From positions 1 through 16,848 of the forward strand of contig CAMBXY010000015.1 in assembly GCA_945871945.1 (NCBI GenBank): DNA of 16,848 nucleotides, given 5' to 3'. The translations under genes and the position numbers were made by a program. The notes beneath the pieces are model-generated. The model saw nothing but the letters and a program-made list of their open reading frames with translations. It was not told the origin of the DNA and made no database searches. The stretch is from Bordetella parapertussis. Its GTDB lineage: Bacteria > Pseudomonadota > Gammaproteobacteria > Burkholderiales > Burkholderiaceae_C. Positions 1 through 8,949 of this stretch are shown here, piece by piece (positions within the stretch are counted from its first letter, which is position 1; every line of letters begins with the position of its first letter).

Positions 1-608
1 GAAACAGGTTTGATGCCAATGCCCGAGGTGTTGGGAAAGCGGATTTTGGTGACACCCATTTCGTCAATCAAGAATTTGATGAGTTTTTTGACTTTGTCGC
101 TCTCGGCCTCGTATTCGATGCCCGCGTAAATATCTTCTGAGTTCTCGCGAAAGATCACCATGTGGGTCTTCTCGGGCTCTTTCAAAGGGGAAGGCACGCC
201 TTTGAAATACTGAACGGGGCGCAAGCAAACGTAAAGGTCGAGTTCTTGGCGCAAAGCCACATTCAAAGATCGAATGCCGCCGCCCACAGGTGTGGTTAAA
301 GGGCCCTTGATGGACACCACATACTCTTTCAACACGGCCAAGGTTTCTTCAGGCAACCACACATCAGGGCCATAAATTTGGGTGGATTTTTCGCCTGCGT
401 AGACCTCCATCCAATGGATTTGTCGCTTGCCTGCATAGGCTTTGGCAACCGCCGCATCAACCACTTTGCGCATGACCGGTGTGATGTCAAAACCCGTACC
501 GTCGCCTTCAATAAAAGGGATGATGGGTTGCAAAGGAACAGTCAAAGACATATCCTTGTTGACAACGATTTTTTCGCCCTTGGCGGGCAGCTTAATGTGC
601 TGATACAA
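1..608 (-). CDS. icd: NADP-dependent isocitrate dehydrogenase, N-terminal part (C-terminus beyond left edge)
   Basis: Oxidatively decarboxylates isocitrate to 2-oxoglutarate with NADP in the TCA cycle, in the cytoplasm. About 202 residues are visible of a family usually near 416-420. The N-terminus reads [20 protein letters not shown], as in other proteobacterial Icd proteins. EGDGTG is at 34-39 and [13 protein letters not shown] at 109-121. Ser114 there matches the substrate-binding and AceK-phosphorylated Ser113 of E. coli. [10 protein letters not shown] is at 156-165. I chose the TTG at 608 because the family-conserved first 19 residues precede the first ATG (549-551), and because GGAG lies 7 bases upstream of it. 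The gene is divergent from the DUF192 gene with 41 bases between them. Identity is near certain; only the start codon is inferred. Confidence 0.95.
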   Translation of the reverse strand, partial: MYQHIKLPAKGEKIVVNKDMSLTVPLQPIIPFIEGDGTGFDITPVMRKVVDAAVAKAYAGKRQIHWMEVYAGEKSTQIYGPDVWLPEETLAVLKEYVVSIKGPLTTPVGGGIRSLNVALRQELDLYVCLRPVQYFKGVPSPLKEPEKTHMVIFRENSEDIYAGIEYEAESDKVKKLIKFLIDEMGVTKIRFPNTSGIGIKPV

Positions 609-649
609 AACAATCTCCAGACAATGAACAACTTCAAATCATTCTAACC

Positions 650-1147
650 ATGCAGACTATGAACCAGCTGACGCTTGACCGATTGACTTGCCTGAGGGGC
701 TTCTGGGTCGCATCCCTGCTGGCCGTGTTGATGACTACAGTGGCGACGTCAGCAAAGGCGCAAGAACCGCAAACCAACTTGCAGCGCACAGCGATTCAAG
801 CAGGAATGTTTCAAATAGATGCGCAAATTGCCAACACCCCTCAGCAAAGGCAGGTCGGCCTGATGTTTCGAAAAGACATGCCCACACATGAAGGCATGCT
901 GTTTATCTTTGAAGAGCCGCAAAAACTATGTTTCTGGATGAAAAACACCCTGCTTCCCCTGACCGCCGCTTTTGTAGACGACGACGGAGCAATCGTGAAT
1001 TTGGTGGATATGCAGCCACAAAGCACTGATTCGCATTGCTCAGAAAAACCCGTGCGCTACGTACTTGAGATGAACCAAGGCTGGTTTGCCAAGAAGAAAA
1101 TAGGCAAAGGCTACAAGCTCAAATCACAGATTTTTTCAGCTAAGTGA
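650..1147 (+). CDS. Exported DUF192 family protein
   Basis: A secreted or periplasmic protein of the DUF192 family, whose biochemical role is not known. The N-terminus has a signal peptide: a hydrophobic stretch at about 18-33 followed by AKA at 35-37, a signal peptidase I site before Gln38. Family hallmarks follow: RQVGLMFRKDM (67-77), GMLFIFEE (82-89), FWMKNTLLPL (95-104), then VDDDGAIVNLVDMQP and a VLEMNQGWF segment near the C-terminus. The 165-residue length suits an exported single-domain DUF192 protein. Two ATGs (650 and 659) are possible starts; the choice only changes the tail before the signal sequence. It is divergent from icd and tail to tail with xseA, with 5 bases between the stops. 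Family is confident, function unknown. Confidence 0.9.
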   Translation: MQTMNQLTLDRLTCLRGFWVASLLAVLMTTVATSAKAQEPQTNLQRTAIQAGMFQIDAQIANTPQQRQVGLMFRKDMPTHEGMLFIFEEPQKLCFWMKNTLLPLTAAFVDDDGAIVNLVDMQPQSTDSHCSEKPVRYVLEMNQGWFAKKKIGKGYKLKSQIFSAK

Positions 1148-1152
1148 GACCA

Positions 1153-2433
1153 TCACTGCTCATGGCTGCGGGTCGCTAACACCTGCATCTCTGCTGAGCC
1201 ATCGGCGAGACGCGCCTGAATTTGCTCACCCAGTTGCATTTCTTCCACCGAGGCTATGGCTTGTCCTTGCGCGTTCTCTAACCAAGCATAGCCGCGCTGC
1301 AAAACCAAAGCGGGATCTAAAGAACGCAGCAGCAAGGCCGCACGCGACAAGCGTAAATCGTGCGCCTTGGGCGTATCAAGGGCTGCACGCTGCAGTCTCA
1401 GCCCTGCAGGTTGAAGCGCCATGGCTTGGCGACTCAAAATTTGCTGCGAAGCTCTGGCCAGTCGAGAAGAGCACATAGACACGCTGTGCTGCTGTTTATT
1501 GGCCCATGTGGACGGACGGGCCAACACCGCTTGCAATCGATCAAGACGCTGCTCTCGCCCGTCCATGTCTTGTCCCAGTTGGCTAGACAAAAGGGATTGG
1601 GTGGCTTGCAAATCCAACCACAAAGTCTCACGCGAAACAGCGCACAGCTCAGCGGCCGCTGTCGGAGTGGGGGCACGCAAATCGGCACAAAAATCGGCAA
1701 TCGTGAAGTCGGTTTCGTGACCCACGCCTGAAATCACAGGAATAGGGCTGTTGACAATGGCATGGGCCAGTTGCTCGTCATTGAAGGCCCATAAGTCTTC
1801 TAATGACCCGCCACCTCTGACCAACAAAATCACTTCTATGTCAGGCCTGCTTGATAAAGCTTGCAAAGCACGAACCAACTGCTGGGGTGCATCCGCCCCT
1901 TGAACCGGGCTGGGCGAAATAAGCACGGGAATATGCGGTACGCGCCGCTTCAAAGCGGTGAGAACATCATGCAAGGCTGCAGCAGCCAAAGAAGTCACCA
2001 CGCCAATGGCGCGTGGATACATGGGGATAGCGCGCTTGCGCTCTTGCGTAAATAAACCTTGGAGCTCTAACTTGGCTTTGAGTTGCAAAAAGGCTTCATG
2101 CAGTTGCCCAAGTCCTGCGGGGCGCAGGGCCTCGACGACCAGTTGCATTTCGCCTCTGGGCTCGTACACCGCGACACGCGCCTGCGCTTGGACCAACTGC
2201 CCATCGCGAGGCACAAAATTCAGTTGCTCCGCAGTGCGACGAAACAAGGCGCAGCGAATCTGCGCGCCGCTGTCTTTTAAATTGAAATAGCAATGCCCGC
2301 TGCTGGCCCGCGTGAAACCTGAAAGCTCGGCCTGAACCGTGACCATGCTGAACCTCGCTTTAAGCGAATCAGCAATGGCTTTGTTTAAAGCGCTGACAGA
2401 CCAAACCTGAGGGAGAGCATTGTCGAGTGACAT
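1153..2433 (-). CDS. xseA: Exodeoxyribonuclease VII large subunit
   Basis: Large, catalytic subunit of exonuclease VII, which degrades single-stranded DNA from both ends into oligonucleotides together with XseB. The protein has 426 residues (E. coli 456). An N-terminal OB-fold nucleic-acid-binding region is marked by AELSGFTRASSGHCYFNLKD (35-54). The nuclease core has GVVTS (144-148) and a His-Asp pair at 155-156 in the conserved VTS...HD segment, RGGGSLEDLWAFN (206-218), GVGHETD (236-242) and RAPTPTAAAEL (253-263). A long helical tail follows. xseB is not in this window. No good Shine-Dalgarno sequence precedes the ATG at 2433; the upstream bases read CCTCC on the coding strand. The start is kept because the N-terminus matches the family. 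The gene is divergent from exbB. Confidence 0.97.
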   Translation of the reverse strand: MSLDNALPQVWSVSALNKAIADSLKARFSMVTVQAELSGFTRASSGHCYFNLKDSGAQIRCALFRRTAEQLNFVPRDGQLVQAQARVAVYEPRGEMQLVVEALRPAGLGQLHEAFLQLKAKLELQGLFTQERKRAIPMYPRAIGVVTSLAAAALHDVLTALKRRVPHIPVLISPSPVQGADAPQQLVRALQALSSRPDIEVILLVRGGGSLEDLWAFNDEQLAHAIVNSPIPVISGVGHETDFTIADFCADLRAPTPTAAAELCAVSRETLWLDLQATQSLLSSQLGQDMDGREQRLDRLQAVLARPSTWANKQQHSVSMCSSRLARASQQILSRQAMALQPAGLRLQRAALDTPKAHDLRLSRAALLLRSLDPALVLQRGYAWLENAQGQAIASVEEMQLGEQIQARLADGSAEMQVLATRSHEQ

Positions 2434-2439
2434 GGAGGA

Positions 2440-2469
2440 TTGATTAAAGCTAAAAAGCTAGGTGATAAT
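2440..2469 (+). promoter_or_regulatory. Candidate sigma-70 promoter for the exbB-exbD-lpxK-kdsB operon
   Basis: TTGATT (2440-2445) and GATAAT (2464-2469) are separated by 18 bases, and the -10 is preceded by a T that gives TGATAAT. Four of six and five of six bases match the consensus. Transcription would begin around 2475-2477, leaving a leader of about 20 bases before the exbB start with its AAGGGG ribosome site. This is inferred from sequence only; the xseA promoter must lie in the same 63-base gap or inside exbB, and I could not place it. Confidence 0.45.
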
Positions 2470-2496
2470 TGGTTAACTTAATTCAAGGGGACGCTT

Positions 2497-3129
2497 TTGT
2501 TTGGGATCATACAAGCCGCCGGCTGGCCTATTTGGCCCCTATTGCTTTGCTCTGTGCTTGCTTTGGCTTTGATCATCGAGCGTTTTTACAACCTAAGAAG
2601 CAGCGTTGTTTTACCTCCCACGCTTCTCGATGATGTCTTGTCTATTTCCAAGCAAGGTTTACCCCGCTCTGAATCGATTGCACATATTCAATCCACTTCG
2701 GCTTTAGGCGAGGTCATCAGTTCGGGCTTGCTATGGCTGCAAAGCCAGCCTCTGTCTACCAAAGAAGAATTTGTCAGTGAAATGCAAGCCAGTGGGCGAC
2801 GTGTAGCTGCCAAACTCGAGCGTTATCTGAACACCTTGGGCTCAATTGCCTCGGCGGCCCCACTGCTGGGATTGTTTGGCACGGTGGTCGGCATGATAGA
2901 GATTTTTGGCTCCCAGACCCCTGGCGCGGGTAACCCTGCGCAACTCGCGCATGGCATCTCAGTCGCCCTGTACAACACCGCTTTTGGTCTCATCATTGCC
3001 ATTCCCAGTTTGGTGGCATGGCGTTATTTGCGATCAAGGGTGGACAATTTCGTTGTCGAATTAGAGATTGCCGCCGAACGCATGGTTCACCATTTTTTCT
3101 CCCAGCGCTCGAGTGCACCTACACCATGA
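2497..3129 (+). CDS. exbB: MotA/TolQ/ExbB proton-channel family protein
   Basis: Inner-membrane proton-channel subunit that works with the ExbD protein encoded next to it, using proton flow to energise an envelope process. It has 210 residues and three expected membrane segments: about 11-27, 112-134 and 152-174. The conserved channel region is present: GLFGTVVGM with Thr129 and ALYNTAFGL with Thr161, matching the two conserved pore threonines of ExbB/TolQ. The start is TTG at 2497, preceded by AAGGGG at 6-base spacing; there is no earlier in-frame candidate fitting the family. The stop overlaps the exbD start (ATGA). ExbB and TolQ are hard to separate by sequence; placement before exbD and lpxK, with no tolA, tolB or pal nearby, favours the ExbB name. 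The driven partner is unknown. Confidence 0.92.
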   Translation: MFGIIQAAGWPIWPLLLCSVLALALIIERFYNLRSSVVLPPTLLDDVLSISKQGLPRSESIAHIQSTSALGEVISSGLLWLQSQPLSTKEEFVSEMQASGRRVAAKLERYLNTLGSIASAAPLLGLFGTVVGMIEIFGSQTPGAGNPAQLAHGISVALYNTAFGLIIAIPSLVAWRYLRSRVDNFVVELEIAAERMVHHFFSQRSSAPTP

Positions 3130-3557
3130 AGTTCGGTCGCCCTCGCAGCAGTGAACCGGAAATCAACCTGATTCCATTTATCGATGTTTTATTGGTGGTG
3201 CTTATTTTTTTAATGCTCTCAACCACTTATGGCAGGCTAACCCAACTAGACCTCAAATTGCCCAACGCCGACTCTGCCGAGATTCAAGAAAAACCCAATG
3301 AAATTCGGGTGCTGATCAGCAGTGACGGGCGCTACATTGTGCAAAAAAAGGCTTTAGAAGGTGCGGATTTTCAAGCCATTGGTGCGGCCTTAAGTGAAGC
3401 GGCTAAAGAAGTGGCCAACCCATTGGTGGTCATCAGTGCTGACGCACGCACCAGTCACCAATCGGTCATACAAGTCCTTGAAGCAGCTCAAAACGCCGGC
3501 CTGCAACAAGTTACTTTCACCGCCCAAAGCCGCTCTCAAGCGACCGACCTACCCTGA
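3126..3557 (+). CDS. exbD: ExbD/TolR family biopolymer transport protein
   Basis: Partner of the upstream ExbB-type channel; the single membrane helix with its proton-carrying aspartate sits in the ExbB pore while the C-terminal domain acts in the periplasm. The 143-residue protein reads INLIPFIDVLLVVLIFLML at 13-31, and Asp20 matches the essential Asp25 of E. coli ExbD. A periplasmic domain follows (about 40-135), including LVVISADARTSHQSVIQVLEAA, typical of ExbD/TolR. The ATG at 3126 overlaps the exbB stop by 4 bases, so the two are translationally coupled. A longer in-frame reading back to 3018 lies inside exbB and is rejected. The last residues (QATDLP) run into lpxK after 6 bases. Confidence 0.93.
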   Translation: MKFGRPRSSEPEINLIPFIDVLLVVLIFLMLSTTYGRLTQLDLKLPNADSAEIQEKPNEIRVLISSDGRYIVQKKALEGADFQAIGAALSEAAKEVANPLVVISADARTSHQSVIQVLEAAQNAGLQQVTFTAQSRSQATDLP

Positions 3558-3563
3558 GCTGCG

Positions 3564-4580
3564 ATGCCCACCAGGCCCAGCGATTTTTTGTCAGACGCTT
3601 GGCGCAAATCTGGGCCGGTCTCTTGGTGCTTGTTTCCCCTCACACTCCTTAGCCACGCTTACATCCGGTTAGCCAAGTTAGCCTATAAATGGGGTTGGAA
3701 ATCCACAGCCAAACTACCCGTGCCCGTGATCGTGGTGGGCAATGTGATGGTGGGCGGCACGGGCAAAACCCCTATCGTCATGCACCTCGCGCAACGACTG
3801 ACACAAATGGGCTGGCAAGTGGGCGTCATTGCACGCGGTCATGGTGGCCATCACGCGGACTGCGCCGAGGTCACACAGCAAAGTCTGGCGCAAGAAGTTG
3901 GCGACGAAGCTTTGCTGTTGAAGCACCGTCTGGGTCTGCCGGTTTTTATCGGCAAGCGGCGCGCCCAAGCTGCTTTGCAATTGATGCAAACCTACCCGCA
4001 AACGCAACTCATCATCAGCGACGACGGTCTGCAGCACCACGCCCTGCACCACGATATAGCCCTGTGTGTTTTTGATGACCGAGGCTTGGGCAATGGTTTC
4101 TTGCTGCCTGCCGGTCCTTTGCGGGAGATCTGGCCTAGGCAATTAAGTGAAAGCGTTGTTCAAATGACGGTTCACTCTGGCAGCAAGCCCTTTGAGGGCA
4201 GTCTCGCGGCTCATCGACAACTGGCTGGGTACGCAGTGAATGGCCGAGGCGAACAACGTGCTTTGCACACTTGGCAGCATCAAGCTGTGGACGCTGTGGC
4301 AGCCATTGCCCAGCCCGAGTTGTTTTTTTCTGCCTTGCGACAAGCAGATCTTTTGCTGGCTCACCCGCAAGCATTCCCCGACCATGCCCCCCTTGACCAT
4401 TGGCAGCCCCATTCTGCGAACGATGTGTTCTGTACGGAAAAAGACGCGGTGAAATTGTGGCCCCATCACCCGGATGTTTGGGCCGTGCCATTGGAATGCG
4501 AACTGCCCGTGGTTTTTTGGGACGAATTGATGCCGCATTTGCACAGATTATCATTGGCCCATGGACATCAAACTGCTTGA
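3564..4580 (+). CDS. lpxK: Tetraacyldisaccharide 4'-kinase (lipid A kinase)
   Basis: Phosphorylates the 4' position of the tetraacyldisaccharide-1-phosphate to give lipid IVA, on the cytoplasmic face of the inner membrane. The 338-residue length is normal for LpxK. A membrane-associated N-terminal helix lies near 20-44. The P-loop reads [12 protein letters not shown] (59-70), SDDGLQHH (152-159) is the conserved segment carrying catalytic residues, and LLPAGPLRE (180-188) follows. A C-terminal [11 protein letters not shown] motif is also typical. It sits 6 bases after exbD and overlaps the next gene by 20 bases in another frame. With kdsB downstream it forms a lipopolysaccharide block like the lpxK-ycaR-kdsB order of E. 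coli, but with exbBD in place of msbA. Confidence 0.97.
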   Translation: MPTRPSDFLSDAWRKSGPVSWCLFPLTLLSHAYIRLAKLAYKWGWKSTAKLPVPVIVVGNVMVGGTGKTPIVMHLAQRLTQMGWQVGVIARGHGGHHADCAEVTQQSLAQEVGDEALLLKHRLGLPVFIGKRRAQAALQLMQTYPQTQLIISDDGLQHHALHHDIALCVFDDRGLGNGFLLPAGPLREIWPRQLSESVVQMTVHSGSKPFEGSLAAHRQLAGYAVNGRGEQRALHTWQHQAVDAVAAIAQPELFFSALRQADLLLAHPQAFPDHAPLDHWQPHSANDVFCTEKDAVKLWPHHPDVWAVPLECELPVVFWDELMPHLHRLSLAHGHQTA

Positions 4581-4743
4581 ATTGTTGGTCTGCCCGGTAA
4601 CCAAAGGCAGTCTCGAATACGACCGAGAGAAATCTGAGCTCATCTCTCGCAGCGCGCGGCTGGCCTACCCCATACGCGACGGCATTCCTGTGTTGCTGGA
4701 AATGGAAGCTCGAACCCTCAGCGACACAGAGCTAGAGCGCTGA
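4561..4743 (+). CDS. Trm112-like (YcaR/UPF0434 family) small protein
   Basis: A 60-residue protein of the Trm112/YcaR family, recognised by [16 protein letters not shown] at 5-20 and [12 protein letters not shown] at 35-46. The eukaryotic Trm112 protein activates methyltransferases and binds zinc with four cysteines; this bacterial form has only one cysteine (Cys11), as usual for YcaR, so zinc binding is unlikely. Its job in bacteria is not settled. The ATG at 4561 lies inside the end of lpxK and the two reading frames overlap by 20 bases, which suggests coupled translation. The stop is 9 bases before the preferred kdsB start. The lpxK-ycaR-kdsB order is widespread in proteobacteria. Confidence 0.9.
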   Translation: MDIKLLELLVCPVTKGSLEYDREKSELISRSARLAYPIRDGIPVLLEMEARTLSDTELER

Positions 4744-4752
4744 TTGAATTCC

Positions 4753-5505
4753 ATGAAGTTTGTGGTGTTGATTCCAGCCCGGCTGTCGGCCAGCCGATTG
4801 CCGCGTAAACCGCTGCTCGATTTGGCGGGTATTCCCATGGTGGTGCGGGTGGCGCAACGTGCGCAATTGTCCCAAGCCAGCCAAACCGTGGTGGCCACAG
4901 ACAGCGCTGAAATCATGCAGGTGTGCGAACAGTTCGGCATTCAATCCATTCTGACCCGTGCTGACCACCCCAGCGGCAGCGACCGCTTGGCAGAAGCCGC
5001 CAGCCAGCTGGCTTTACCAGATGACGCGATTGTGGTGAATGTGCAGGGGGATGAACCACTGATAGAGCCGCACAACATCAATGCTGTGGCGCAATTGCTT
5101 CATGACCACCCCACATGCGCCGTCAGCACCTTGGCAGACCCCATCAACACCCTTGAGGAGTGGCAAAGCCCGCATTGCGTGAAAGTGGTTTTAAACGCGC
5201 AGTCTCTAGCCTTGTATTTCAGCCGCGCCAGCATCCCTCACTTTCGAGGCGGCTTGGACCATCAACTGCCCCCCTACCCCGTTTACCGCCATGTCGGCTT
5301 GTATGCGTACCGCTGCGACTTTCTCAAGATGTACCCGACCCTTTCCCCTGCACCTGCTGAAAAAGCCGAGGCCTTGGAGCAATTAAGGGTGTTGTGGCAT
5401 GGTTATTCCATTGCGGTGCATGTTTCGGATATGCCCAGCGCTGCAGGTGTAGATACGCCAGCAGATTTAGAGCGTGTTCGCCAGATGCTGAGTCCGCCAA
5501 ATTGA
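4753..5505 (+). CDS. kdsB: 3-deoxy-manno-octulosonate cytidylyltransferase (CMP-Kdo synthetase)
   Basis: Activates Kdo with CTP to give CMP-Kdo for transfer to lipid IVA, a cytoplasmic step of lipopolysaccharide core synthesis. The 250-residue protein opens MKFVVLIPARLSASRLPRKP, the nucleotide-binding signature of the family. Asp50 lies in VATD, HPSGSDRLAEA at 72-82 matches the usual HxSGTDR segment with Ser for Thr, and VNVQGDEPLI (95-104) includes metal-binding Asp100. YRHVGLYAYR lies near the middle of the C-terminal half. I chose the ATG at 4753, which matches the family N-terminus; a TTG at 4744, directly after the previous stop, would add three residues. Neither has a strong ribosome site, fitting coupled translation with the gene before it. 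Confidence 0.97.
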   Translation: MKFVVLIPARLSASRLPRKPLLDLAGIPMVVRVAQRAQLSQASQTVVATDSAEIMQVCEQFGIQSILTRADHPSGSDRLAEAASQLALPDDAIVVNVQGDEPLIEPHNINAVAQLLHDHPTCAVSTLADPINTLEEWQSPHCVKVVLNAQSLALYFSRASIPHFRGGLDHQLPPYPVYRHVGLYAYRCDFLKMYPTLSPAPAEKAEALEQLRVLWHGYSIAVHVSDMPSAAGVDTPADLERVRQMLSPPN

Positions 5506-5535
5506 CAGTCTGGGGAGAGCTCTGCGTGTTATTCT
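5502..5535 (+). promoter_or_regulatory. Candidate promoter upstream of adk
   Basis: A perfect -35 hexamer TTGACA (5502-5507) overlaps the kdsB stop codon. The -10 is less clear: TGTTAT (5527-5532, spacer 19) or TATTCT (5530-5535, spacer 22), each four of six matches. An 88-base gap before adk, unlike the tight spacing upstream, supports a separate promoter here. Inferred from sequence only. Confidence 0.35.
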
Positions 5536-5542
5536 TATCTGA

Positions 5543-7221
<1,679 letters not shown>

Positions 7222-7242
7222 GGGCTTGTAGAAAGTTTAAAA

Positions 7243-7258
7243 CTGGTTAAAAATACAG
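7243..7258. promoter_or_regulatory. LexA (SOS) box 1
   Basis: Reads CTGTATTTTTAACCAG on the minus strand (CTGG-N8-ACAG on the plus strand), a 16-base match to the CTGT-N8-ACAG SOS operator and close in form to the E. coli lexA operators. It is AT-rich inside, as strong boxes are. It lies 72 bases upstream of the lexA start and 21 bases upstream of the asparaginase start, so bound LexA could block either promoter. Direct sequence match; binding is inferred. Confidence 0.75.
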
Positions 7259-7261
7259 CTA

Positions 7262-7277
7262 CTGGATGTCCAAACAG
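7262..7277. promoter_or_regulatory. LexA (SOS) box 2
   Basis: Reads CTGTTTGGACATCCAG on the minus strand, again CTGT-N8-CCAG. It follows box 1 after 3 bases, so the centres are 19 bases apart, much like the paired operators before E. coli lexA. The inner eight bases are less AT-rich than box 1, so it is probably the weaker site. It lies 53 bases upstream of the lexA start codon. Confidence 0.7.
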
Positions 7278-7330
7278 TGTTTTCAAAGCGAATTGGTCAA
7301 TCCATTTTCACCGACAACAGGGAGCCCCTC

Positions 7331-7996
7331 ATGGAACAAAACAAGCTTACCGCCAGACAGCAGCAAATTCTCACTTTGATCGAAACAGCCATTCGCCAAA
7401 CCGGGGCGCCGCCCACCAGAGCTGAAATCGCCAAAGAACTGGGCTTCAAGTCGGCTAATGCAGCTGAAGAACATTTGCAAGCCCTGGCCCGCAAAGGTTA
7501 TATACAACTTGTCAGCGGAACCTCTAGGGGCATTCGCCTCAAAAGCCCAGACTACGCCAACCCACTCGGTGTTGCCCGCAACCCCTATTCGTTGTCTCTG
7601 CCCGGTTTAGGCCAATTGGTTTTGCCATTGGTCGGCCGTGTGGCTGCTGGCTCGCCTATCTTGGCGCAAGAGCACATAGAGCAAAGTTATGCGGTCCAAA
7701 ATTCACTTTTTTCTCAAACTCCCGACTATTTGCTCAAGGTTCGCGGCCTGTCCATGCGCGACATCGGCATTCTTGATGGCGACTTATTGGCGGTCAAGTC
7801 CACCTCCGATGCTCGCAACGGCCAAATCATCGTGGCCCGCTTAGGCGAAGAAGTCACGGTCAAGCGCTTTGAGAAAAACACCGCAGGCATACACCTTCAT
7901 CCAGAAAACCCCGATTTCTCCACCATCCACGTCAACCCAAGCGACTCTTTTCACATCGAAGGCTTGGCAGTTGGCCTCATTCGCCACCAGTTTTAA
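7331..7996 (+). CDS. lexA: LexA repressor
   Basis: SOS-response repressor and self-cleaving serine peptidase; RecA on single-stranded DNA triggers its cleavage. The 221-residue protein has an N-terminal winged helix-turn-helix ([10 protein letters not shown], 30-39, then [12 protein letters not shown], 41-52), the cleavage site Ala106-Gly107 in GRVAAGSP, catalytic Ser141 in GLSMRD and Lys178 in VTVKRF. All catalytic parts are intact. The start is ATG at 7331 with GGGAG upstream, giving the family N-terminus [18 protein letters not shown]; a longer reading from 7277 would begin inside the second LexA box and is rejected. Two operators upstream indicate self-regulation. A small gene follows after 18 bases and is probably on the same transcript. 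Confidence 0.98.
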   Translation: MEQNKLTARQQQILTLIETAIRQTGAPPTRAEIAKELGFKSANAAEEHLQALARKGYIQLVSGTSRGIRLKSPDYANPLGVARNPYSLSLPGLGQLVLPLVGRVAAGSPILAQEHIEQSYAVQNSLFSQTPDYLLKVRGLSMRDIGILDGDLLAVKSTSDARNGQIIVARLGEEVTVKRFEKNTAGIHLHPENPDFSTIHVNPSDSFHIEGLAVGLIRHQF

Positions 7997-8014
7997 CCCC
8001 CTTTGGAGCAAACC

Positions 8015-8281
8015 ATGAATCTCGCACTCATCACCACCCATCAACTGTTTCAGCGCATCGATGCCGCCTACAAAGCGTTTTGGCCAGCCAACGATCCGCA
8101 CATGACTGTCCAAGACTTGCCCACAGCACCCCAAAAGCCTTTGCGGGTCGTTCGTATCGCTGAAGATGGTGCCAATTCCCCTTATAACGCCGGGCGCATG
8201 GTCATGTCGGGTCGCATGGCCGATATTTGCGCCGAGCTAGACCGCTTGGTGCATTTAGAGGCCAGCAAATCGCAGCGTTAA
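8015..8281 (+). CDS. Small protein of unknown function downstream of lexA
   Basis: I cannot assign a family with confidence. The 88-residue product has no signal peptide or membrane segment, so it is probably cytoplasmic. Its second half contains KPLRVVRIAEDGANSPYNAG (45-64) and then RMVMSGRMADICAELDRLVH, an orderly, slightly charged sequence that looks like a genuine small domain with a C-terminal helix rather than a chance frame. It begins at ATG 8015 with GGAG 7 bases upstream; an in-frame TTG at 8003 overlaps that ribosome site and is unlikely. It lies 18 bases after lexA on the same strand, so it may be induced with lexA during SOS. Its stop faces the convergent GST stop with 5 bases between. 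Confidence 0.75.
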   Translation: MNLALITTHQLFQRIDAAYKAFWPANDPHMTVQDLPTAPQKPLRVVRIAEDGANSPYNAGRMVMSGRMADICAELDRLVHLEASKSQR

Positions 8282-8286
8282 GACCT

Positions 8287-8949
8287 TCAAGTTTTCTTAG
8301 GCGCTAGGCTGGCCATCAAAAGCGCATTTTCTTTGCGATCAGCCAGCACTTTTTGCATATGTGGGTTTTCGGCCAATTTTTGGCCATAAACCTTCACAGG
8401 CAAATCGGCCAGCAAGTCTTCGCCCAGCACCAACTTACTGGCGTTAGACGCTATAGGCAAATGGAACGCCGCAGCACAATCTGCCAAGCTCAGGTTTTCA
8501 CCGCCTATAAAAGGTGAAAATTTAGCCAATTTTGCAAAAGCAGCAACACCTTTGGTCAAATTTTTACGAACCCGCTCTTTAGTGCCGTCGCTGGCTTGTC
8601 CGCCAAAGAAAGCTTGACCGTACAACTCTCGAGCAACCAGTTCAATGTGCAACTCCAAATACACAATCAGTTCACGCACTTTGGCCGCTTGCATAGGGTC
8701 TGAGGGCAACAAAGGATGCTGGGGATAAGCTTGCTCGATGTATTCGGCAATCACCATGGACTCGCTCAAACAGCCTTGCGGGGTTTCAAGAAATGGCACT
8801 TTGCCCATGAATGAGCGGCCCATCAACTTGGGATGGCTGTTACCCACCCAGACCAACTCTTCCTCAAAAGGAATGCCTTTTTCCAGTAATTGCAATTTGA
8901 TTTTGTTGTAGTAATTACTGGTAGAGAACCCACACAATTTCAGCGTCAT
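8287..8949 (-). CDS. Glutathione S-transferase family protein
   Basis: A cytosolic GST-fold protein of 220 residues. The N-terminal thioredoxin-like domain opens MTLKLCGFSTSNYYNKIKLQ; GKVPFLETPQG (49-59) holds the conserved cis-proline, and SES at 62-64 is the glutathione-contacting motif. The C-terminal helical domain includes FIGGENLSLADCAAAFHLP, with the usual N-cap Ser/Asp region. The substrate is unknown. The start is ATG at 8949 with an AAGGAA ribosome site; a reading frame extending to 9204 adds 85 residues antisense to the neighbouring dehydrogenase gene and is rejected. It is divergent from that gene with a 70-base gap holding both promoters, and convergent with the small gene after lexA. 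Confidence 0.9.
   Translation of the reverse strand: MTLKLCGFSTSNYYNKIKLQLLEKGIPFEEELVWVGNSHPKLMGRSFMGKVPFLETPQGCLSESMVIAEYIEQAYPQHPLLPSDPMQAAKVRELIVYLELHIELVARELYGQAFFGGQASDGTKERVRKNLTKGVAAFAKLAKFSPFIGGENLSLADCAAAFHLPIASNASKLVLGEDLLADLPVKVYGQKLAENPHMQKVLADRKENALLMASLAPKKT

Noticed and set aside
3018..3125. Longer exbD start adding 36 residues
   Set aside because: It lies wholly inside exbB in another frame; the ATGA junction at 3126 gives the normal ExbD N-terminus.
3714..4554. Three minus-strand open frames of 133-142 residues
   Set aside because: All lie antisense to lpxK, whose P-loop and DDGLQHH motifs are intact; none shows a domain or ribosome site.
7277..7330. Longer lexA start adding 18 residues
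   Set aside because: The extension starts inside the second LexA box and does not match the LexA N-terminus; ATG 7331 has GGGAG upstream.
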